NCBI GenBank assembly: GCA_934540955.1
Contig: CAKTCY010000071.1
Span: forward strand, 1-9,146
Direction of reading: 5' to 3'
DNA from: an uncultured Faecalibacterium sp.
GTDB taxonomy: Bacteria; Bacillota; Clostridia; Oscillospirales; Ruminococcaceae
DNA length: 9,146 nucleotides
How positions within the stretch are numbered: the stretch's first letter is position 1; each line of letters opens with the position of its first letter. A program made the translations under genes and the position numbers. Below the pieces are notes generated by a model. The model saw only the letters and a program-made list of their open reading frames with translations. It was not told where the DNA came from and did no database searches. Positions 1-5,665 of this stretch are shown here, one piece after another.

Positions 1-206
1 CTTCGTCTATTTGGCAAGTGTTTTTTGCAGAAAATTACGATTTTTCTTTTTTATTTTCTCTGTTTTGTCAATGGCCGCATTTTCTGTGCAAGATGCACAA
101 TCCCAGCGCTTTTTGCCGGTGGAAAACTCCCCCGCTCCCCTTTTCAGCATCAGTATGGGCGGGAAAGGCGGGGGTTATACCTATTATATAGGAAATCCCT
201 TCCGTG
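1..206. other. AT-rich non-coding stretch at left edge
   Basis: I find no gene here that I would defend. The short plus-strand frame from about position 25 has a hydrophobic start only because it reads through a T-rich tract, and it has no ribosome binding site or family resemblance. On the minus strand, positions 18-65 are A-rich and lead into a TTGCCA box at 17-12, which could be the -35 element of a promoter whose -10 lies beyond the left edge. A lone minus-strand TATAAT occurs at 188-183 without a convincing -35. A small hairpin (TGTGCA-AGA-TGCACA) sits at 85-99. Most likely this is the spacer between the rqcH terminator and the next leftward gene. Confidence 0.5.
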
Positions 207-253
207 AAAAAGGGGTTCTGAAAAGCCCGCAGGCTTTTCAGAACCCCTTTTTT
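207..253 (-). terminator. Strong, bidirectional-looking intrinsic terminator after rqcH
   Basis: A perfect 21-bp inverted repeat (arms 207-227 and 232-252) encloses the 4-nt loop CGCA. The GC-rich core GGGGTTCTGAAAAGCC is flanked by A and T runs, so the transcript from either strand ends in a U tract: CCCCTTTTT on the minus strand and CCCCTTTTTT on the plus strand. It starts four bases past the rqcH stop codon and so closes the leftward operon. It could also stop rightward transcription, but no plus-strand gene is visible to need it. Confidence 0.95.
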
Positions 254-256
254 AAA

Positions 257-2011
257 TCATTTCTTCTTCAGCTGCTCCTCCAGCCCCTCGCGCGGGGTGA
301 TGTAGACGGTGGTGTATACCTCGTACAGCACCATGCCGGGCTTGGCGCCGCTGGCTTTCCAGATGTTCTTCACCTCGGTGGTGTCCACCGCCACCTTGGC
401 GCCGGTGCCCGCCTTGTAGGCGCTGGAATGGATGACCGCCAGCTCCGCAGCCTCCTGCCTGGTGGTGTCCGGGATGTCCTCGCCCCGGCTCATGACCACA
501 ACATGGCTGCCGGGTGCCTTCTGCACATGGAACCACAGGTCCTTGCCCCGGGCGGTGTGCAGGGTAAGCTTGTCGTTCTGGGCGTTGTTGCGGCCTACCA
601 AGATCTCAAAGCCGTCGCTGGAGGTATAGCGCAGAAAATCCGCAGGCTTCTGCTTTTTGTCCCGCTGCTTGTAGTATTTCAGGTAGCCCTGATTTTTCAG
701 CTCCATGCGGATCTCGTTCAGGGCGGCTTCGCCGGAGGCGCTTTCCACCTCGTAGAGCACCGTTTCCAGATAGGCGATCTCCTTTTCGCCCTCTGCCAAC
801 AGGTCCACCAGCATCCGGGCGGCGGTCTGCTTCTTTTTGTAGTTCTTAAAGAAGTTCTGGGCGTTCTGGCTGGGGCTGAACCGCAGATCCAGCGGGATGG
901 TCACCTCTTTGCCCTCATCGTACCAGTTGGGCACGGTCAGGCTCTTCATGCCCTTTTGCGCCAGATAGAGGTTGGCAGACAGCAGCTCGCCGTACAGGCG
1001 CAGCTTTTCGCTTTTGCCGCTGGCGGCAAGCTCCTCCTGCCGGGCAGCCTGCTTGCGCAGAGCGCGGTCGTACATATTGTGCACTGCCTTGTGCAGCTCC
1101 TTGCTCTTGGTGCGCAGCCGCTCGGCGCGGTCCTTCTCGGCGTAGTAGCCCTCCAGCATTGCGTTGAAGGACGGCCACTCCCGGATGGTGTACTGCTCGC
1201 CGTACTGCTGCGGACGGAAGAAGGTATACTCCACCGGCTTGCCGTCCGGCGCGGTGACGCTGCAGGGACAGCCGCCCTGCGCGTGCAGCTCCTTCAGCTC
1301 GTCGATCGCCGCCATCAGGCTGCGCTTCTGGGCATCGGTCAGCTCGTTGGCGGGCAGGTGCTCCCCGTCAAAGGCGCGCCATGCGGCCTCGCGGCAGACC
1401 ACCGGGCCAACGCCGGCCACCGTCTTGTTCAGGGCATCTGCCACCGGCAGCTCCCGCTGACAGGCCGCTGCCACGATGGATGCACTGCTCACCAGCAGAA
1501 AATCCGGGCGGACAGGCTTGGGAGGCGTGGTGTAGGGCAAGCCCGGCAGCAGCTGCCGGACGTCGCTGTCCTCAAAATCCACCCGCTTGAGGGCGTCGAT
1601 AATTTTGCCGCTCTGCACCAGCACAAGGTTGGAGTAGCGCCCCATCAGCTCAGCGCACAGGGTATTGCGCACAAGGTCGCCCATCTCGTTGGTGCACTGA
1701 AAATCAAAGTAGACGATGCGGTCGCCCGGCTCCATGTGCACGTCCAGCAGTCTGCCGCCGGTCAGGTGCTTGCGCATGAGCATACAGAAGGAGGGCGGCG
1801 TCTCGGGGTTTTCAAAGGTCTCCTCGGTCAGGCACACCCGGGCAGAGCCGCTGCGGGCAGACAGCAGCAGCGCGTAGGTATCGGTGCGGGTGCGCAGGGT
1901 GATGACCAGCTCATCCCGGGTCGGTTCAAAAATTTTTGCGATCTTGGCATCGGTCAGGGTGGCCTTCAGCTCCGCTGCCGTCAGCGCCAGTGTCGCGGCA
2001 TCCAGTGCCAT
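257..2011 (-). CDS. rqcH: RqcH, NFACT-family ribosome quality control protein (Rqc2 homologue, FbpA/DUF814)
   Basis: This cytosolic protein binds the obstructed large ribosomal subunit carrying a stalled peptidyl-tRNA. It recruits alanyl-tRNA to add a C-terminal poly-alanine tail that marks the chain for proteolysis. The 584 residues match the family length (about 570 in Bacillus). The NFACT-N domain fills roughly residues 5-200 and contains the Asp97-Arg98 pair (in MEPGDRIVYF) that is required for tailing in the Bacillus protein. Lys/Glu-rich coiled-coil arms cover about 285-330 and 395-445. The C-terminal NFACT-R (DUF814) domain, about 455-570, shows NNAQNDKLT and LWFHVQKAPGSHVV. The ATG at 2011 is preceded by GAGGT seven bases upstream. 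It is the last gene of the DUF1858-trmK-nif3 operon, separated from nif3 by a hairpin repeat, and ends at a strong terminator. Older databases call such proteins fibronectin-binding proteins; that name is misleading here. Confidence 0.96.
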   Translation of the reverse strand: MALDAATLALTAAELKATLTDAKIAKIFEPTRDELVITLRTRTDTYALLLSARSGSARVCLTEETFENPETPPSFCMLMRKHLTGGRLLDVHMEPGDRIVYFDFQCTNEMGDLVRNTLCAELMGRYSNLVLVQSGKIIDALKRVDFEDSDVRQLLPGLPYTTPPKPVRPDFLLVSSASIVAAACQRELPVADALNKTVAGVGPVVCREAAWRAFDGEHLPANELTDAQKRSLMAAIDELKELHAQGGCPCSVTAPDGKPVEYTFFRPQQYGEQYTIREWPSFNAMLEGYYAEKDRAERLRTKSKELHKAVHNMYDRALRKQAARQEELAASGKSEKLRLYGELLSANLYLAQKGMKSLTVPNWYDEGKEVTIPLDLRFSPSQNAQNFFKNYKKKQTAARMLVDLLAEGEKEIAYLETVLYEVESASGEAALNEIRMELKNQGYLKYYKQRDKKQKPADFLRYTSSDGFEILVGRNNAQNDKLTLHTARGKDLWFHVQKAPGSHVVVMSRGEDIPDTTRQEAAELAVIHSSAYKAGTGAKVAVDTTEVKNIWKASGAKPGMVLYEVYTTVYITPREGLEEQLKKK

Positions 2012-2035
2012 AAATGTTACCTCGTTTTATCTATG

Positions 2036-2160
2036 ACCCTCTCAGTCAAAGCCTTTCGGCTTTGCCAGCTCCCCCGAGGGGGGAGCTTTTCTGCCCGGGC
2101 GCGCCATAAAACCTCCCCCTTTCGGGGGAGGTGGCATTGCGCAGCAATGACGGAGAGGGT
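2036..2160. repeat. Hairpin-rich interspersed repeat (MITE/REP-like) between nif3 and rqcH
   Basis: This 125-bp element is bounded by imperfect 13-bp terminal inverted repeats, ACCCTCTCAGTCA at 2036-2048 and TGACGGAGAGGGT at 2148-2160, with one mismatch. Inside are four perfect hairpins: 2047-2064 (7-bp stem), 2067-2087 (9-bp C/G stem), 2111-2132 (9-bp C/G stem) and 2135-2149 (6-bp stem). On the transcribed minus strand the hairpins at 2111-2132 and 2047-2064 have GAAA tetraloops. No protein is encoded and no second copy is in the window. From memory, similar CCCTCTC...GGGGGAG elements are scattered through Faecalibacterium-type genomes; I could not verify this. Its place inside an operon means it is copied into the rqcH mRNA leader. 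Confidence 0.8.
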
Positions 2161-2165
2161 TCTCT

Positions 2166-2942
2166 TTATAAATAAGTATAAGGGTCGCGGTTCTCGGTGC
2201 TTACCAGCACCTCCAGCTCCGGCAGGGCGGTGCGCAGGGCAGCTGCCACAGCGGCGGTCACCGGGAACTCAGTGGCGTAATGCCCCGCCGCAATGAGGGA
2301 AAGCCCCAGCCGCTTGGCGTCCAGTGCATGGTGGTGGTTGGCTTCGCCGGTCAGCAGACAGTCCGCACCCTCGGCGATGGCTTCGGCAAACAGACTGCCG
2401 CCCGCGCCGCTGATGACCGCCAGCCGGCGCACCGGCTTTCCGGTATCGGCAAACTTCACCTGCACCGCCGCGCCGGTGGCCGGTGCGTTGCACAGGGCAG
2501 CCAGCTTGTGCTGCGCCAGCGCTGCCAACTCCGGCACAGTGATGGGGTCGATGTCCCCTACCCGGCCGCAGCCGTCTGCAAAGGCGGTGCGCTGCCGGAT
2601 GCCGAAAAGGTCGGCCAGCACATCGTTCACTCCGCCCTCGGCGGCATCCAGATTGGTGTGCATACAGATGGCGGAAATGCCCGCCTGCACCAGCTGATAG
2701 GGCACATCGGCGGGGCACAGCCGCTTGAGCGGGTCAAAGATGACCGGGTGGTGCGCCACAATGACCGTGCACTGCTTTGCCGCAGCCTCTGCCACCACCT
2801 CCGGGGTGATGTCCAGCGTCACCAGCACCCGGCGCACAGCGCCGCCGCAGTCCACCAGCAGGCCGGGGTTATCCCAGTGCTCTGCCAGCTCCGGCGGGGC
2901 AAGCCGCTGCATTACTTCGTATACCTGCTGTACCGTGGTCAT
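2166..2942 (-). CDS. Nif3-like dinuclear metal centre protein (YbgI/YqfO family)
   Basis: A Nif3-family cytosolic protein that forms a ring-shaped oligomer with a two-metal site. The biochemical role of the family is unsettled, and the database name 'GTP cyclohydrolase I type 2' rests on thin evidence. The family signature residues are present: WDNPGLL at 23-29, the HH pair at 64-65 (AHHPVIF), Asp99 in HTNLDAAEGGVND, and the C-terminal His221 and Glu225 in GHYATE, which supply the remaining metal ligands. The 258 residues match the short YbgI form; the roughly 110-residue insertion found in Bacillus YqfO is absent. The ATG lies one base after the trmK stop, and its ribosome site GAGGG sits inside the trmK coding end, so the two should be translationally coupled. 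The trmK-nif3 pairing is also conserved in Bacillus (yqfN-yqfO). Confidence 0.94.
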   Translation of the reverse strand: MTTVQQVYEVMQRLAPPELAEHWDNPGLLVDCGGAVRRVLVTLDITPEVVAEAAAKQCTVIVAHHPVIFDPLKRLCPADVPYQLVQAGISAICMHTNLDAAEGGVNDVLADLFGIRQRTAFADGCGRVGDIDPITVPELAALAQHKLAALCNAPATGAAVQVKFADTGKPVRRLAVISGAGGSLFAEAIAEGADCLLTGEANHHHALDAKRLGLSLIAAGHYATEFPVTAAVAAALRTALPELEVLVSTENRDPYTYL

Positions 2943-2943
2943 T

Positions 2944-3603
2944 TCAGTTTCCCTCTTTCAGAATGGCATCCATCTCTGCGGCAAGCGCACTGCCGTCCGG
3001 CACGCCCAGCCGCATCCGTGGCAGCTTTGCCCGCTGCCACGCGGCGTAGCCCGCACCCTCCGGCCAGCAGCCGGTATCCCCCAGCAGACACCGGGTAAAG
3101 GTGGGTTCTATCACCTCGCCGGTGTACTCTGCCGCCATCACCGCATACCAGCGGCCTGCGGCCTGCACCGGGCGGTCGGCCACAAGGGCAAAGCCGTGCT
3201 GCCACAGCCAGCGGCGCAGCTCGCTGTGCCGGGTGGCGGGCACCATGACAAGGCGCGGCCCGCCCACAGCGGACACCCACGGCGCTTTTTCGATGATCTC
3301 CCATGTGGTCTGCGCCGACACGCCTGCCAGCACGATGCTGCCCACCTCCCCGGCAGACAACACAGAAAGACCGTCGCCGAGCCGAAGCTCAGCGCGGTCC
3401 AGACAGCCTGCATTTTCCAGCGTCTGTTTTGCCTTTGCCAGCGGGCCGGGGCGCAGGTCTGCCCCGATGACCTTCGGGTATCTGCCCGAAGCCGCCAGCA
3501 CCGCCGTCAGCTTGCCGTGGTCACAGCCGATGTCCGCCACCGGCTGTCCCGGGCGCACCAGCTCTGCCGCTGCGGTCAGACGCGCATCCAGTGTGGGCAG
3601 CAC
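2944..3603 (-). CDS. trmK: TrmK-like tRNA (adenine-22 N1) methyltransferase with altered active-site motifs
   Basis: A class I SAM-dependent methyltransferase, expected to methylate N1 of A22 in tRNA. The SAM-binding motif ADIGCDHGKL is at 23-32, the acidic ADL end of strand two at 48-50, and LGDGL at 75-79. Downstream it departs from the family: where Bacillus TrmK has AGMGG this protein has AGVSA (93-97), and where it has LILQPN this has LVMVPA (118-123). At 219 residues it is somewhat shorter than the usual 230-240, mostly at the C-terminal helical part. The start is GTG at 3603, directly abutting the TGA of the DUF1858 gene (TGAGTG). An AAGAAGG ribosome site lies five bases upstream, so I accept this non-ATG start. 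Membership of the TrmK family is firm; retained tRNA activity is less certain. Confidence 0.86.
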   Translation of the reverse strand: MLPTLDARLTAAAELVRPGQPVADIGCDHGKLTAVLAASGRYPKVIGADLRPGPLAKAKQTLENAGCLDRAELRLGDGLSVLSAGEVGSIVLAGVSAQTTWEIIEKAPWVSAVGGPRLVMVPATRHSELRRWLWQHGFALVADRPVQAAGRWYAVMAAEYTGEVIEPTFTRCLLGDTGCWPEGAGYAAWQRAKLPRMRLGVPDGSALAAEMDAILKEGN

Positions 3604-3858
3604 TCAGGCCTTCTTGGCTGCCAGATGGGTGTTCAGCTTCTCCAGCAGCTCGTCGCAGTTCACGCCGTGCACCTCGCAGGCCTCCTCGATGGTCTCGCCG
3701 CGGGAAGCCGGGCAGCCCAGGCAGTGCATGCCGATCTCCATAAAATAGGGAGCGGTGGTCTGGTCCATATCCAGAATGTCGCCGATGATGGTATCGCGGG
3801 TCACCTGCTTGGGTGCGGTGTGTTCCTCTTTTTTGAGCATATTGAAAATATCAAACAT
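3604..3858 (-). CDS. DUF1858 protein, hybrid-cluster-protein-associated redox disulfide type
   Basis: A complete 84-residue protein. The DUF1858 domain covers about residues 17-80 and contains the hallmark GMHCLGCPAS with Cys46 and Cys49 as a CxxC pair, followed by EEACEVHG and a helical end. Two further cysteines are at 61 and 68. The family is thought to form a redox-active disulfide or to accompany hybrid cluster proteins and iron-sulfur enzymes, but no exact reaction is known. The first ten residues, ending in KKEE, look like a short helical lead. The ATG has AAGGA nine bases upstream. It is the first gene of its operon, behind a promoter with an operator-like dyad, and abuts trmK without a gap. 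No hybrid cluster protein lies in the window, so its partner is unknown. Confidence 0.88.
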   Translation of the reverse strand: MFDIFNMLKKEEHTAPKQVTRDTIIGDILDMDQTTAPYFMEIGMHCLGCPASRGETIEEACEVHGVNCDELLEKLNTHLAAKKA

Positions 3859-3889
3859 GATAGCTTTTCCTTTCTGTTTTGGGTGAGAT

Positions 3890-3906
3890 ACAGTATAACC
3901 TACTGT
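3890..3906. promoter_or_regulatory. Operator-like dyad at the DUF1858 operon start point
   Basis: A perfect 6-bp inverted repeat with a 5-bp spacer, ACAGTATAACCTACTGT. It begins about two bases after the predicted start of transcription of the DUF1858-trmK-nif3-rqcH operon. A repressor bound there would block the promoter. I do not recognise a known regulator consensus. Confidence 0.45.
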
Positions 3907-3914
3907 TCCTCTAT

Positions 3915-3944
3915 ACTATACCCCAAACCGGGGCAGTTTTGCAA
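3915..3944 (-). promoter_or_regulatory. SigA-type promoter of the DUF1858-trmK-nif3-rqcH operon
   Basis: The minus-strand -35 box TTGCAA (3944-3939) and -10 box TATAGT (3920-3915) are separated by 18 bp. The predicted start is near 3908, giving a leader of about 50 nt with the ribosome site AAGGA. The spacer holds a G-rich run. No clear terminator separates it from yitT upstream, so read-through could add to its output. Confidence 0.6.
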
Positions 3945-3963
3945 GAGCCTTGCGGAAATCCGC

Positions 3964-4842
3964 TTACCCCTCTGCCTGATAGTCCTTTTCCAGCGAGAAG
4001 CCGCGCCCGCTCACCTCGGTAACGTGGCTCACGATCATAAAGCAGGTGGGGTCGATGGCGTGCGCCAGCTTTTCCAGCCTTGGCAGCTGCCGGTTGGAAA
4101 CGACACTCAGCAGCACCGACTCCGGCTCCCGCAAATAGCCGCCCTCGCCGTGCAGGATGGTCACGCCGCGGTCCAGCTGCGCAAAAATGGCGGCGCAGAT
4201 CTCGTCGGACTTGGCACTGATGATCTTTACCTCGGTGCGGGTGGTGCCCAGCATGAGCACCTTGTCCAGCACAACGGTGTAGATAATGGCCATCACCACG
4301 CCGTACAGGGACTGCCGCACCGGGCTGAAGGCCGCCTGCGCCGCCAGAATGAGAAAGTCGAAGACCATCATGGTGCTGGACACCGGCAGGTGGAACCACT
4401 TGTTCAGCACCAGCGGGGGGATATCCATGCCGCCGGTGGAGGCACCGGCGCGGATGGTGATGCCCAGCGAGATGCCGATGCCAAAGCCCGCAAATACGGT
4501 GTTCAGCACCAGATCATCGGTCAGCACAAGGCTGCCCAATAAGCGCTCCCACAGCGCCATAAAAAAGGGACTGAGCACCGTGCTTGCCATGGTGTTCAGG
4601 GCAAAGCGGCGTCCCAGCACCCACCAGCCCAGCAGCAGCATGGCCACGTTGACCACGAACAGCACTGCGGACACCGGCAGGCCGGTGACCTTGTTGAACG
4701 CCAGTGCAATACCGGTAGCACCGCCGGTGATGAGGCCGGAGGGCATCAGAAATAATACCACAGTCAGCGCATACATCGCGTTGCCCACCACGATGGACAG
4801 TGCATTGAAGAGCTGCTGTTGCTTGCGTGTTAATTGCGTCAT
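3964..4842 (-). CDS. YitT-family membrane protein (DUF161 plus DUF2179)
   Basis: An integral membrane protein of 292 residues. The N-terminal YitT/DUF161 region, about 12-200, has five or so hydrophobic segments and the repeated Gly-rich motifs GLITGGATGIA (37-47) and GITIRAGASTGGMDI (127-141), typical of the family. The C-terminal DUF2179 domain, about 203-281, is a small soluble alpha/beta module (EVKIISAK...SVVSNRQL) facing the cytosol. The substrate of YitT proteins is not established; transport has been suggested. An upstream ATG at 4980 would extend the frame through the terminator hairpin and promoter, with charged, unfamily-like sequence, so I reject it. Of the two nearby ATGs (4848, 4842) I prefer 4842, because AGGA sits eight bases before it but only two before 4848. 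It is apparently transcribed alone, with possible read-through into the DUF1858 operon. Confidence 0.92.
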   Translation of the reverse strand: MTQLTRKQQQLFNALSIVVGNAMYALTVVLFLMPSGLITGGATGIALAFNKVTGLPVSAVLFVVNVAMLLLGWWVLGRRFALNTMASTVLSPFFMALWERLLGSLVLTDDLVLNTVFAGFGIGISLGITIRAGASTGGMDIPPLVLNKWFHLPVSSTMMVFDFLILAAQAAFSPVRQSLYGVVMAIIYTVVLDKVLMLGTTRTEVKIISAKSDEICAAIFAQLDRGVTILHGEGGYLREPESVLLSVVSNRQLPRLEKLAHAIDPTCFMIVSHVTEVSGRGFSLEKDYQAEG

Positions 4843-4861
4843 CTTCATCTTCCTTTGTTTA

Positions 4862-4879
4862 TAGTTGAAGCTTCTTCTA
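4862..4879. promoter_or_regulatory. Imperfect dyad at the yitT start point
   Basis: TAGTTGAAGCTTCTTCTA has 14 of 18 symmetric bases around a GAAGCTTC core. It spans roughly -4 to +14 of the predicted yitT transcription start, so it could be an operator. The 8-bp core palindrome alone could arise by chance. Confidence 0.3.
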
Positions 4880-4881
4880 CT

Positions 4882-4910
4882 ATGATAACGAAAATATCCG
4901 CATTTATCAA
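4882..4910 (-). promoter_or_regulatory. SigA-type promoter of yitT, nested in a terminator
   Basis: The -35 box TTGATA (4910-4905) and the -10 box TATCAT (4887-4882), each five of six to consensus, are separated by exactly 17 bp. The predicted start is near 4875, with a leader of about 33 nt. The -35 and half the spacer lie in the loop and distal arm of the preceding hairpin, so the same DNA serves as terminator for one unit and promoter for the next. Confidence 0.7.
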
Positions 4911-4934
4911 GCCTTCGGCGATAAATGCGGATAT
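4894..4934 (-). terminator. Intrinsic terminator of the DUF1538/P-II unit
   Basis: A perfect 15-bp inverted repeat (GATAAATGCGGATAT and its complement, arms 4894-4908 and 4920-4934) around an 11-nt loop, which itself can form a GCC-TTC-GGC mini-stem. On the minus strand the stem runs into TTTTCGTT. It starts 20 bases past the stop codon of the P-II-like gene. The U tract is short, so termination may be partial. Confidence 0.75.
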
Positions 4935-4954
4935 CGGGATCAATTTTTAAGGGG

Positions 4955-5653
4955 TCACAGGGCAGCTTCCGGCTGGGCATCGTCCTCTTCCATCAGCCGC
5001 AGACCGGCGGTATCGGTCACCGGCAGCGAGAACACGATGGCGCCCGCCTTGGGGTTTGCCCCCTCCATGATGGCTTTCATGATGGTGTTTTTCTGGCTGG
5101 TGCGGCTGACGATAAGCACCAGCTCCTTTTCGTTCACCAGCTCCACGCCCAGAAAGGCGGCTGCACCCTCCATGCCGGTGCCCTTTGCGTGGATCACCGT
5201 ACCGCCGCCTGCACCGGCGGTGCGGGCAGCGTCCATAATGGAGCCGGTGTAGCCCTGATTTGCCACCACCAGCAGCAGTTCATAGCGGGTATCCTTCAAG
5301 GTGCTCTCCTCCTTCCATGTAAGGGGCTGGTGCTCGGTGAGGAACATCAGCGCCCGTTTGCCGCCGATGCTGCTCAGCGGCACAATGAACGCAATGCCGG
5401 TGCCCGGCACATCGATCTGCATTTTGCGGCGCAGATCCTTCTGGACCCTCTGCCAGCTTTCTGCCGTTACCACGGCCAGCAGCACCGCCTTTTCGGTCTT
5501 TTCCAGCCCAAGGGTGGAAAGCGTCTCCTGCACCGCCGTGCCGGAGCCCACGGTGCGCATACTTACCGTTACGCCGTGGCTTTTGTACAGCTGCAAAAAG
5601 CCGTCGGTAGAGCGGCGGTCGGTGATGGTGATCATCAAAAACAAACTGCTCAC
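4955..5653 (-). CDS. Tandem P-II-like domain protein, partner of the DUF1538 transporter
   Basis: A soluble cytosolic 232-residue protein that appears to hold two P-II/GlnB-like ferredoxin-fold domains, about 3-105 and 123-215. P-II proteins bind nucleotides and 2-oxoglutarate or other effectors and gate transporters or enzymes by contact. The second domain is more typical: YELLLVVANQG opens it, GGTVIHAKGTG leads into the flexible-loop region, and PKAGAIVFSLPV matches the closing strand that reads GDGKIFVSPV in GlnB. The first domain is more divergent (GVTVSMRTVGSGTAV, IAFIVPLSSIGG). The loop corresponding to the T-loop looks short, and there is no obvious uridylylated Tyr. The GTG start has an ideal AAAGGAGG six bases upstream, overlapping the stop region of the DUF1538 gene, so the two are coupled. 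The last ten residues are acidic and low-complexity. The exact effector is unknown. Confidence 0.82.
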   Translation of the reverse strand: MSSLFLMITITDRRSTDGFLQLYKSHGVTVSMRTVGSGTAVQETLSTLGLEKTEKAVLLAVVTAESWQRVQKDLRRKMQIDVPGTGIAFIVPLSSIGGKRALMFLTEHQPLTWKEESTLKDTRYELLLVVANQGYTGSIMDAARTAGAGGGTVIHAKGTGMEGAAAFLGVELVNEKELVLIVSRTSQKNTIMKAIMEGANPKAGAIVFSLPVTDTAGLRLMEEDDAQPEAAL

Positions 5654-5665
5654 GTTCTGCCTCCT

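Noticed and set aside
49..71. Minus-strand TTGACA at 71-66 as a promoter
   Set aside because: The -35 is perfect but no acceptable -10 lies 16-18 bp downstream, only an A-rich run.
25..207. A 60-codon frame with a hydrophobic N-terminus resembling a secreted peptide
   Set aside because: The hydrophobicity comes from a T-rich tract; there is no ribosome site, and the frame ends at the terminator.
11..2296. A 761-codon plus-strand open frame
   Set aside because: It is antisense to rqcH and nif3 and reads through a terminator and the repeat. Its product is low-complexity and rich in Gln, Leu, Gly and His, as expected from the reverse complement of GC-rich codons.
2725..4542. A 605-codon plus-strand open frame, and a similar one at 2280-3098
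   Set aside because: They lie antisense to nif3, trmK, the DUF1858 gene and yitT, all of which carry clear family motifs. The plus-strand products show none and have no ribosome site.
4843..4980. N-terminal extension of YitT to the ATG at 4980
   Set aside because: It would place coding sequence across the terminator hairpin and the promoter, has basic sequence unlike the family N-terminus, and lacks a ribosome site, whereas the ATG at 4842 has one.
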